From the NCBI GenBank assembly GCA_020852155.1, contig JADZBJ010000390.1, forward strand, positions 1 to 7,451: DNA of 7,451 nt. Direction: 5' to 3'. The notes under the pieces are model-generated. The model searched no databases and was not told the origin of the DNA. It saw only the letters and a list, made by a program, of their open reading frames with translations. The position numbers and the translations under genes are program-made. This stretch comes from Saprospiraceae bacterium. Its GTDB lineage: Bacteria > Bacteroidota > Bacteroidia > Chitinophagales > Saprospiraceae. Shown one piece after another: positions 1 through 5,564 of the stretch. Numbering within the stretch: the stretch's first letter is position 1; each line of letters opens with the position of its first letter.

Positions 1-168
1 CCTTCAGCCCTCCACCTTTCACCTTCGACCTAAGTCTTTAAGTTGAGTCAAAGATAGATCAGGATTCTCAGGGTTTGAGGACTTTCCAGATTGATTTTCA
101 TCACCCTTGTCCTTCCACCTTCTTCCCTCCGCCTTATTCAGTATTCCCTCTTTTTTAAACAAAATCCG
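1..168. other. Gene-free, pyrimidine-rich left edge
   Basis: I see no supportable coding region here. Bases 1-31 and about 106-136 are C/T-rich runs built from variants of CCTTCCACCTT, related to the CTTCAAC-type tract that follows the regulator gene at 831-919. The regulator is therefore flanked on both sides by the same kind of low-complexity sequence. Between them (about 32-105) is unremarkable mixed sequence. A gene ending to the left of the window cannot be excluded. Confidence 0.5.
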
Positions 169-176
169 TACTTTCG
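169..176 (+). promoter_or_regulatory. Weak candidate -7 promoter element for the GbsR-like gene
   Basis: TACTTTCG matches the Bacteroidota -7 consensus TAnnTTTG at all fixed positions but one. No convincing -33 TTG lies 17-23 bases upstream. It sits immediately before the heptamer repeat array. If it is used, the transcript would start near 183 and carry a leader of about 150 bases made almost wholly of repeats. This is inference from consensus only. Confidence 0.3.
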
Positions 177-321
177 AGTTATGAGTTGGGGGTTAGAGTT
201 AGGAGTTAGGAGTTAGGAGTTAGGAGTTATGAGTTATTTTCACCATCTACACACCTGATGAAAATAACTCATAACTCATAACTCCTAACTCATACCTCCC
301 AACCCATAACTCCCAACTCAT
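176..321. repeat. Two opposed heptamer arrays forming a long inverted repeat
   Basis: Bases 176-237 are nine head-to-tail units of GAGTTAG and its variants (GAGTTAT, GAGTTGG, GGGTTAG, with one 6-base unit at 197-202). Bases 266-321 are eight units of the complementary type AACTCAT and variants (AACTCCT, ACCTCCC, AACCCAT, AACTCCC). The arrays face each other. The inner ends, 224-242 and 259-277, are a perfect 19-base inverted repeat around a 16-base loop (243-258), and the outer units can pair imperfectly. The array ends 12 bases before the start codon of the regulator gene, so in RNA it would be a large 5' leader hairpin. Such heptamer arrays look like a dispersed intergenic repeat family, but that has not been checked against the rest of the genome. 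Confidence 0.85.
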
Positions 322-333
322 ATCGCTACGTGC

Positions 334-834
334 ATGGAATTTGAAGAAGGCAAGAAACGATTCATCGAATCATGGGGACAAATGGCCGGTGGCTGGGGCA
401 TTTCGCCCGCCATGGCTCAGGTACATGCCTTGTTGATGATCTCACCCGAACCGGTGTGCGCCGAGCATATTCGTCAGGAACTGGATATTTCGGTCGGTAA
501 TGTGAGTATGAACCTCCGCGCCCTCATGGATTGGGGATTAGTGTTCAAAGACGACCGCTGCGGCTGCCGCAAGGATTATTATTATGCGGAAAAAGACATC
601 TGGACAGTGTTTCGCCAGATCATTTTAAATCGTAAAAAACGGGAACTCGAACCCATGATTCAACTCCTCGACGAACTGGTGTCCGTCAACGAATCATGCC
701 CGAATTCAGAGTCGTTTTGCCAGGTGGTGCGCGACATCCGCAAACTCTCGCACCGCGCCAACACAGCCCTTGACCTGTTGGCTAAATCGGATTCCAATCC
801 GCTCCTCAATGCGATGTTCAACCTCGCCAGATAA
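334..834 (+). CDS. GbsR/MarR-type winged-helix transcriptional regulator
   Basis: A predicted cytoplasmic DNA-binding regulator of 166 residues, the usual size for the GbsR branch (COG1510-like) of the MarR superfamily. The N-terminal helix (residues 1-35) carries the family-typical pattern with ESWG and WGISP. A helix-turn-helix follows, with the positioning helix near residues 42-51 (AEHIRQELDI) and the recognition helix near 53-68 (SVGNVSMNLRALMDWG). The wing, about 70-88, ends in RKDYYYAEKD. The C-terminal half (90-166) is helical and would serve dimerisation. In Bacillus, GbsR controls glycine-betaine synthesis genes. Bacteroidota homologues are mostly uncharacterised, and no target can be inferred because no osmolyte gene is adjacent. 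An unusual feature is a Cys-Gly-Cys in the wing (C76, C78), with further cysteines at 42, 122 and 129. The ATG at 334 is chosen because the protein begins at the usual family N-terminus, and no Shine-Dalgarno is visible. Confidence 0.88.
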   Translation: MEFEEGKKRFIESWGQMAGGWGISPAMAQVHALLMISPEPVCAEHIRQELDISVGNVSMNLRALMDWGLVFKDDRCGCRKDYYYAEKDIWTVFRQIILNRKKRELEPMIQLLDELVSVNESCPNSESFCQVVRDIRKLSHRANTALDLLAKSDSNPLLNAMFNLAR

Positions 835-919
835 CTCCCCAACAACCTTCAACAACTTCAACCCCTTCAACCTTCAACAACTTTCAACTCCCCCACCCTA
901 AACCTCCAACAACCCTTCC
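831..919 (+). repeat. G-free low-complexity CTTCAAC-type tract between convergent genes
   Basis: From 831 to 919 the + strand has no G at all. The core (841-890) is irregular repetition of CTTCAAC / CCTTCAACC / CAACAACTT. The tract starts within the stop codon of the regulator gene and continues into the last codons of rimM on the other strand, which still encode the expected ...EGLLEV ending. I see no hairpin followed by a T run, so a conventional intrinsic terminator for either gene is not apparent. Confidence 0.7.
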
Positions 920-1425
920 GGCAAATCCATCAGGACGGTTTTGGCGGCTTCATTTTGATTGACGATTAAGTCCGCATTCAGCGGTATCAGCACGTCGCGA
1001 CCCTTCCATTTCAGAAAAGCCATTTCCTGTTGCGGCATTTCCAGGATTTCATCAATCACACCAATGACGCCCAGCGTCTGGTCTTGCAGCGTCCAGCCAG
1101 CGAGGTATTCAAATTCCAGGCTTTCCTCTTCTTCAATTTCCAGTTCGCGGGCATGTTCGGGTATTAAATCCTGTTTGCGCAGCAGCACTTCGCGACTTTG
1201 CAGCATAAAGGCGGCGTCGCGGTCGTCCACTTCTTCGAGTTTCAGGATCAGGTTGTTGGTGCCGCGTACGCTTTCGATGAAATACGGGATTTTTTTGCCC
1301 TTGACATCAATGAAAATGCGCTCGTTTTTCAGAAAATCTTCGAGGTATTGCGCTTCAATGTGCAATTTCAATTCGCCCTCTATGCCGTGGGCTTTCTGTG
1401 TATGACCGATGGTAATGTAATCCAA
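898..1425 (-). CDS. rimM: Ribosome maturation factor RimM
   Basis: RimM is a cytoplasmic assembly factor that binds ribosomal protein S19 and helps mature the head of the 30S subunit and process 16S rRNA. The 175-residue product from this start has both family domains. The N-terminal RimM beta-barrel (about 1-85) contains the signature AHGIEGELKL. The C-terminal PRC-barrel (about 102-173) contains the FLKWKGRDVLIPLN segment and ends in the typical LPEGLLEV. I chose the TTG at 1425-1423 because DYITIGHTQKAHG is where RimM proteins normally begin and the length then fits the family (about 170-180). There is no in-frame ATG near this point. A GTG at 1494 would add 23 residues, but almost all of that extension is translation of the composite repeat beginning at 1434. 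The gene is not preceded by rpsP, its common partner. It lies downstream of, and on the same strand as, the lipoprotein gene, separated only by the repeat. Confidence 0.93.
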   Translation of the reverse strand: MDYITIGHTQKAHGIEGELKLHIEAQYLEDFLKNERIFIDVKGKKIPYFIESVRGTNNLILKLEEVDDRDAAFMLQSREVLLRKQDLIPEHARELEIEEEESLEFEYLAGWTLQDQTLGVIGVIDEILEMPQQEMAFLKWKGRDVLIPLNADLIVNQNEAAKTVLMDLPEGLLEV

Positions 1426-1433
1426 TGTTGATA

Positions 1434-1590
1434 TGATTGATTCGATTGATTCGATTTTTTCACCACTAAGACACGAAGGAACACTAATAGACACTAAGAA
1501 AAATCCGCGTCATCCGCGTTCCATCCGTCAAATCCGCGTCTCATCCGCGTAAATCCGCGTTCCATCCGCCAAATCCGCGTTTCCCGCGTT
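1434..1590 (+). repeat. Composite intergenic repeat, copy 1
   Basis: Three modules follow each other. (i) 1434-1455: a 9-base direct repeat GATTGATTC, twice plus a partial. (ii) About 1456-1499: a T run, then CACCAC and several CACTAAG / CACGAAG / CACTAATAG units. (iii) About 1500-1590: roughly ten-base units around ATCCGCGT, about nine times, with variants such as ATCCGTCA and ATCCGCC. Bases 1434-1466 are identical over 33 positions to 4246-4278 in copy 2, and the order of modules is the same. It occupies essentially the whole gap between the lipoprotein stop codon (1591-1593) and the rimM start, reading antisense to those genes. No direct target-site duplication is evident. Confidence 0.88.
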
Positions 1591-2367
1591 TCAGTAGTCT
1601 AAAATAACCTGCCGGAGCCGATAACCACGCTCGGCTTTTAAATCCCAGGACAGGGTAGTGCAATCTGTGGGTACCGGGTCTTGATTGCAATATTGCGAAT
1701 CGAGAATCCAGATTTCGCGTTCGACCATTCCGACGCCTTTGGCGTAGCGGGTCTGTGACAAGCGGCGTTCGATGATGTTACTTTCATTGACTTCCGTGAC
1801 TAACAGTGTGGAGTCGAATTGAAAAGCGCCTACCGTGGCTGCTACATCAATACTATCCACTTCGTACTGCCAGTTGACGAAAGGCCGAATGCGCTCACCA
1901 GCGATTTCAATTTCACGATTGACGTCAATCCAGATATTGCCATTCCATTCACTGCGTCGGGTCATGGGGAAAATTAATTTTAAAAATCGCAGGTTCTGCT
2001 CCGTTCGGATAGCCTGACTGGCATTGCGGACGGCCGTTTCCCGGCGAACAAACTGCCACGGCGCCGAATCATTCAGGCGTTCAAAACGGTCAATGACATA
2101 ATTCAATTCACCCGTCTGATCGCGCAGGGTATCACTGACGATCTCTTGGACAAAAGTGACGCTGCTGTCGCGAACGGTACCGCCGCCTGTGGCAAAATCA
2201 TACACGATACTATCTACCCGCCAGGTCGTTTGCTGTCCGATGCGCAGGGGGAAGTAATCCCATTGGTCGGCAGCCGAAACGGTGGGTGGATTGAATGTCG
2301 GATCGGAGCATGCCATCTGTAATATGGCCAGTAATCCGGCGATGGCGGCAACAAAATTTCTCATCAT
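1591..2367 (-). CDS. Putative lipoprotein of unknown function
   Basis: The product from ATG 2367 is 258 residues. It opens with a charged-then-hydrophobic stretch (MMRNF, then about 6-18) ending in LQMAC-SDP, a plausible lipoprotein signal with C20 as the lipidated residue. The lipobox is loose, with Gln at -3 and Met at -2. Lipoproteins of this kind would be anchored to the inner or outer membrane facing the periplasm or surface. The mature part is rich in alternating polar and hydrophobic residues, suggesting a beta-rich fold. It has the pattern DYFPLRIGQQTTWRVDSI near its start, which I associate with uncharacterised Bacteroidota lipoproteins. Two cysteines near the C-terminus (in YCNQDPVPTDC) could form a disulfide. 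The start at 2367 (or the adjacent ATG at 2364) is preferred over an upstream ATG at 2418 because it begins the signal peptide directly and because a promoter lies at 2386-2418. No function can be assigned. Confidence 0.75.
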   Translation of the reverse strand: MMRNFVAAIAGLLAILQMACSDPTFNPPTVSAADQWDYFPLRIGQQTTWRVDSIVYDFATGGGTVRDSSVTFVQEIVSDTLRDQTGELNYVIDRFERLNDSAPWQFVRRETAVRNASQAIRTEQNLRFLKLIFPMTRRSEWNGNIWIDVNREIEIAGERIRPFVNWQYEVDSIDVAATVGAFQFDSTLLVTEVNESNIIERRLSQTRYAKGVGMVEREIWILDSQYCNQDPVPTDCTTLSWDLKAERGYRLRQVILDY

Positions 2368-2385
2368 CAGGGCTGAATGTTCGAG

Positions 2386-2418
2386 CAAAATTAGGCCATA
2401 TCCCGGTTTTTTTGCCAA
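2386..2418 (-). promoter_or_regulatory. Promoter of the lipoprotein gene
   Basis: Read on the - strand, a perfect -7 element TAATTTTG (2393-2386) lies 22 bases downstream of a -33 TTG (2418-2416). The Bacteroidota primary sigma consensus is TTG, 17-23 bases, TAnnTTTG. Transcription would start near 2379, leaving a leader of only about 12-15 bases before the ATG at 2367 or 2364. The position supports those starts and argues against the ATG at 2418, which would lie upstream of the transcript. The -33 TTG lies in one arm of a 6-base inverted repeat, CCGGTT (2403-2408) and AACCGG (2417-2422), a possible operator. Confidence 0.65.
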
Positions 2419-2454
2419 CCGGATACTTTTCCCTGTATATTACAAGCAACCTGC

Positions 2455-2484
2455 TTGGCCATTTGCGCGTAACCCTGAAATTTG
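2455..2484 (+). promoter_or_regulatory. Promoter of the secreted laminin-B/CHU_C gene
   Basis: TTG (2455-2457), 19 bases, then GAAATTTG (2477-2484), one mismatch from TAnnTTTG. Transcription would begin near 2491, giving a leader of about 18 bases before ATG 2509. The -33 TTG is the end of an inverted repeat CAAGC-N5-GCTTG (2443-2457). With the promoter at 2386-2418 this makes a compact divergent promoter pair. Confidence 0.5.
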
Positions 2485-2508
2485 GCTTTGTAAACGTAAC
2501 CTCTGCTT

Positions 2509-4248
2509 ATGCCTTTTTCCGCCCTGTTATCCAGATACATTACACGCTCGTCGGTGCTGTTTTTTTTGTTGTTGAGTGTCGTCCGGCTGTCTGGTCAATC
2601 CAGTTTTTTTACATTCGATAATGAAGACTGGACCTGTAATGCCGACGCTGAAAGTATCAACGCCTACTGGTCGCCAACGGGCGGTAATACAGGAGGACAT
2701 ATCTGGATGAACGATGAATCCACCGGGGGCACCTGGGGGTTTGTTGCACCCGCCAAATTTCATGGCAACCTCATGGGCGCCTATGGCTGTTACCTGAGTT
2801 ACGATATTCGAACAGACAACAACACTAACCCCAACAGCACTTACCATGTTGAGTTACGCGGCGGCAACAATATCAAACTGGTCTATAACAACAGCATTTT
2901 GCCGCAAAACAACTGGACGCACTTTGATATAAAACTGAAAGAAGACGCTGGCTGGCGCATCGGCACCCTGAATGGGGCCGTGCCGACGGCGGCACAATTT
3001 CAGTCTGTGCTCAGTAACGTGACTTACTTCTGGATTCGCGGCGAATTTTATTCTCAGGGCGAAGATCAGGGCGGATTAGACCGGGTCACGTTCTTCGGAC
3101 AGTTTGATATTGACCTCGACGGCGACAATTCCTCCGGCGAGAGCAATGGTAATTTCCGCATAGATTCTACTTGTTTCGGGCTGGGTAAAATTTGCGACAG
3201 CGATGCAATCCTCTGGAGCGAAACCACCATTGGCCGTATTGAAATTTTTGTTCAAAATGCCGCCAACTCGGATACAATGGTCATTAATGGAAATTTCCCG
3301 AACCTGTCCATTACGCACCCCGAGCCGCACAAAATTGTGTTGACCAATACCGGAAATGCTTCTGCCTTTGATTTTCTGCAAGCCATTCAAGCCATTGAAT
3401 ATCAGGATATTGCCATCAAACCGCGCTCCGGTATTCGCACGATCGAGGTGGTGCTGTACAATGAATGCGAGGGTAAAGTCGCCAGCCGTTTTGCGTATTT
3501 GCCGATTTTCCCGCCCCGACTGGCAGGGAATAATGCCGATACTACTGTTTGCCCGTATAGCGACGAATTTTTTGCCCGCGATTTGCTCTATCTTTCAGAT
3601 GCCGGCGGATACTGGCGGCCGGAATTTTCCGGCGGCGGCAATTTTTTTAATCCGCAGGAAGACCCGGCGGGTGTGTATGCCTACATTATTCCTGTCGGCC
3701 GCGAATGCGAAGGTGATACTTCTTTCCTGACGGTTGCCATCGAGCAACCCTTTGACCTCGGCGTTGACTCAACGCTTTGCAACGGCGAAATTTACTCGGT
3801 GCCCTTGCCTTCGGGTATTTCGATTCAGCGCTGGAAATGGAGCGACGGAAGTAGTAAGACAACCCTGAATATTCAGGAACCCGGCATCTATGGGCTTGAA
3901 ATTGAAACCCAAAACTGTACTTTTGCCGATAGTCTGGAAGCGCGTTATTGGTCGTGCGATGAATGCCCTGCTTATGCGCCCAATGTCTTTTCACCCAACG
4001 ATGACGGTAAAAATGACGGCTGGCGATTGTATCACACGTGCTTTCCTGATAATTATCAACTGGAAGTCTATGACCGCTGGGGTAGCCTGGTTTTCATAAC
4101 CAACGACCCTGAAAAAAACTGGTACGGTTTTGCTCGAAGCCGCAATGCCGACGCAGGTGTGTTTGGCTGGCAGGCCCGCTGGACAGCCGAGTATTATGGC
4201 AAACCCAGAGAATATTACATGAAAGGCGATGTCACGCTGGTCAGGTGA
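2509..4248 (+). CDS. Secreted laminin-B-domain protein with C-terminal type IX sorting domain (CHU_C)
   Basis: A 579-residue exported protein. Residues 1-30 are a signal peptide: RSSVLFFLLLSVVRLSG, with probable cleavage just before or after Q30. Residues about 34-198 match the laminin B (laminin IV) fold: FDNEDW near the start, WSPTGGNTGGHI, the segment GGTWGFVAPAKFHG, GWRIGTLNGAVPT and the closing GGLDRVTF. Residues about 199-335 begin DLDGDNSSG and resemble the cadherin-like repeats of large Bacteroidota surface proteins. Two Ig/PKD-like repeats follow: about 340-412, with DAGGYWRP and GVYAYIIPVGRECEGD, and about 415-480, with LGVDSTLCNGE and EPGIYGLEIETQNC. Residues about 488-579 are the gliding-motility-associated C-terminal domain (CHU_C/TIGR04131-like): APNVFSPNDDGKNDGW, LEVYDRWGSLVF and the terminal KGDVTLVR. 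In this class the domain directs export through the type IX system and is usually removed at the surface. The role is probably adhesion or glycan binding (inference); no catalytic motif is visible. The TGA stop lies inside the composite repeat that starts at 4246. Confidence 0.9.
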   Translation: MPFSALLSRYITRSSVLFFLLLSVVRLSGQSSFFTFDNEDWTCNADAESINAYWSPTGGNTGGHIWMNDESTGGTWGFVAPAKFHGNLMGAYGCYLSYDIRTDNNTNPNSTYHVELRGGNNIKLVYNNSILPQNNWTHFDIKLKEDAGWRIGTLNGAVPTAAQFQSVLSNVTYFWIRGEFYSQGEDQGGLDRVTFFGQFDIDLDGDNSSGESNGNFRIDSTCFGLGKICDSDAILWSETTIGRIEIFVQNAANSDTMVINGNFPNLSITHPEPHKIVLTNTGNASAFDFLQAIQAIEYQDIAIKPRSGIRTIEVVLYNECEGKVASRFAYLPIFPPRLAGNNADTTVCPYSDEFFARDLLYLSDAGGYWRPEFSGGGNFFNPQEDPAGVYAYIIPVGRECEGDTSFLTVAIEQPFDLGVDSTLCNGEIYSVPLPSGISIQRWKWSDGSSKTTLNIQEPGIYGLEIETQNCTFADSLEARYWSCDECPAYAPNVFSPNDDGKNDGWRLYHTCFPDNYQLEVYDRWGSLVFITNDPEKNWYGFARSRNADAGVFGWQARWTAEYYGKPREYYMKGDVTLVR

Positions 4249-4436
4249 TTGATTCGATTGATTCGATTTTTTCACCACGAAGGCACTAAGAGACACGAAG
4301 AAACACTAAGAAAATCCGCGTAAATCAAAAAAAATCCGCACAATCCGCGTTTCCGCGTAAATCAAAAAAAATCCGCACAATCCGCGTTTCCGCGTAAATC
4401 AAAAAAAAACCGCACAATCCGCGTAATCCGCGTAAC
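4246..4436 (+). repeat. Composite intergenic repeat, copy 2
   Basis: Same modules and order as copy 1 at 1434-1590. GATTGATTC units and a T run occupy 4246-4272, followed by CACCACGAAG / CACTAAG / CACGAAG units (to about 4311) and ATCCGCG units (4313-4436). Bases 4246-4278 are identical to 1434-1466. The last module holds a 37-base tandem duplication, 4342-4378 and 4379-4415, differing at one base. It is preceded by a partial unit and followed by a short AATCCGCGT pair. The repeat begins on the stop codon of the CHU_C gene (TGA 4246-4248) and ends one base before the ATG of the next gene, so it is the entire intergenic region. No promoter is visible within it. Confidence 0.9.
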
Positions 4437-4437
4437 T

Positions 4438-5439
4438 ATGAAAGTCATTATTCCGGTAGCCGGGGCTGGCACACGTCTTCGCCCGCATACATACACCCAG
4501 CCGAAGCCCTTGATGCCGGTGGCGGGCAAACCTATTATTTGCTTTATTATTGACAAATTAGTGGAGGCTGGCCTGACCGACTTTGTGTTTGTGATAGGTT
4601 ACCTCGGCGAAAAGGTGCGCCATTTCATTGAAACGACTTACCCGCAATTGCAAACTGAATTTGTGTTTCAGGAACAGCGCGAAGGGTCGGCCCACGCCGT
4701 CGCTACCGCCCGTGAAGCCATTGAAGATGAAAACGAAATCTTCATTGCCTTTGGCGACACCATTTTTGATGTGGATTTGAAACAGATGTTGCAATGCCCA
4801 CAATCGTGTCTTGGGGTAAAAAAAGTCAAAGACCCGCGCGATTTTGGTGTGGCTGAAATGGATGAAAATGGCAAAGTGTTGCGCCTGATTGAAAAACCCA
4901 GCATCCCGAAATCCAACCTCGCTTTGGTGGGCTTGTACAAGATTACCGAAGTGAATAAACTGCTAAAATCCATTGATTACCTGATCGAAAACGACCAGCG
5001 CACCATCGGCGAATACCAACTCACTGACGCGTTGCAGCACATGGTCGAAAATGGCACTCAAATTCAAGGCATTCAGGTTAACAACTGGTTCGATTGCGGT
5101 CGCAAAGAAGTACTGCTCGAAACCAACGCCATGCTGCTCACTCAGCGTGGTTATGCAGGCCACGACCCTAACCTGCCTGAATTTGAAAACACGATCCTGA
5201 TTCATCCGGTAGCCATTGGCGCCAACTGCCAGATTTCAAACAGCATTATCGGCCCACATGTCAGTATCGGCGACCACGCCCAGATTCAAAATTCGGTCAT
5301 TAAAGACAGCATTATTGGCAATTTCACCGCTTTGCGCGATGTCGTTTTAAAACATTCCGTGATTGGCAGCGATACGTCTATCCGGGGCATGGATTTAAGC
5401 CTGAATATCGGCGACAACACCGAGATTGATTTTGATTAG
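4438..5439 (+). CDS. Sugar-phosphate nucleotidyltransferase (RmlA/GlmU-like, with beta-helix tail)
   Basis: A 333-residue cytoplasmic enzyme expected to join a sugar 1-phosphate and a nucleoside triphosphate into a nucleotide sugar plus pyrophosphate. The Rossmann-type catalytic domain (about 1-235) starts with the nucleotide-binding signature GAGTRLRPHT (9-18) and the PKPL motif (22-25), with R13 and K23 as expected catalytic residues. GD at 106-107 supplies the first metal-binding Asp and WFDCG (217-221) the second. GEYQLTDAL (191-199) is typical of the family. Residues about 250-333 carry hexapeptide repeats (IHPVAIGANCQI, IGPHVSIGDHAQI, SIIGNF, SVIGSDTSI) forming a left-handed beta-helix. 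The best family match is long RmlA/UDP-glucose pyrophosphorylase-like enzymes; which sugar and nucleotide cannot be read from sequence. A GlmU-type acetyltransferase activity is unlikely because the tail is short. The ATG at 4438 begins the family N-terminus exactly, with the repeat ending one base before it. No own promoter is seen, so it may be read through from the CHU_C gene. Confidence 0.9.
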   Translation: MKVIIPVAGAGTRLRPHTYTQPKPLMPVAGKPIICFIIDKLVEAGLTDFVFVIGYLGEKVRHFIETTYPQLQTEFVFQEQREGSAHAVATAREAIEDENEIFIAFGDTIFDVDLKQMLQCPQSCLGVKKVKDPRDFGVAEMDENGKVLRLIEKPSIPKSNLALVGLYKITEVNKLLKSIDYLIENDQRTIGEYQLTDALQHMVENGTQIQGIQVNNWFDCGRKEVLLETNAMLLTQRGYAGHDPNLPEFENTILIHPVAIGANCQISNSIIGPHVSIGDHAQIQNSVIKDSIIGNFTALRDVVLKHSVIGSDTSIRGMDLSLNIGDNTEIDFD

Positions 5440-5490
5440 TGCCCGTGCCGAGGTAAACAAAAGTTTATTCTCGTAAATAAAATACAAGTC

Positions 5491-5498
5491 TAAATTTG
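5491..5498 (+). promoter_or_regulatory. -7 promoter element for the gene at 5565
   Basis: TAAATTTG is a perfect match to the Bacteroidota TAnnTTTG element. The -33 region is weak: TTTA at 5464-5467, 23 bases upstream, is the nearest candidate in an AT-rich stretch. Transcription would begin near 5505, after the end of the nucleotidyltransferase gene, so the downstream gene probably has its own promoter and a leader of about 60 bases to the ATG at 5565. Confidence 0.6.
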
Positions 5499-5529
5499 CA
5501 GGTGTAACAGTTAACCAAACGCGCACCTG
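5499..5529 (+). promoter_or_regulatory. Small inverted repeat at the predicted transcription start
   Basis: CAGGTG (5499-5504) and CACCTG (5524-5529) can pair around a 19-base loop that contains the palindrome GTTAAC (5510-5515). It directly follows the -7 element, so it could be an operator or a leader stem. A 6-base match of this kind can arise by chance. Confidence 0.25.
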
Positions 5530-5564
5530 AAAACTTCCTGTTGCGCCAAAACAAAAACAATCTC

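Noticed and set aside
176..237. Telomere-like repeat indicating a linear replicon end
   Set aside because: The heptamer array is short, internal and mirrored by its complement 20-odd bases later; it fits a hairpin repeat, not a terminus.
835..897. Bidirectional intrinsic terminator between the convergent genes
   Set aside because: With no G on one strand, no stable stem can form in this stretch.
959..1405. Open frame on the + strand opposite rimM (148 codons)
   Set aside because: Very Ser/Arg-rich, no recognisable motif, and fully antisense to a well-supported rimM; a shadow frame.
1426..1494. N-terminal extension of RimM from the GTG at 1494
   Set aside because: The added residues mostly translate the composite repeat and precede the normal family N-terminus; kept only as an alternative.
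1500..1590. CRISPR-like array of ATCCGCGT units
   Set aside because: Units are only about 10 bases with no unique spacers of 25-40 bases and no cas genes nearby; it is a degenerate tandem repeat.
2368..2418. Longer start of the lipoprotein at ATG 2418
   Set aside because: It would put 17 residues before the signal peptide and lie upstream of the predicted transcription start.
3356..3730. Alternative + frame inside the CHU_C gene
   Set aside because: Lies wholly within a gene with recognisable domains throughout; no family motif of its own.
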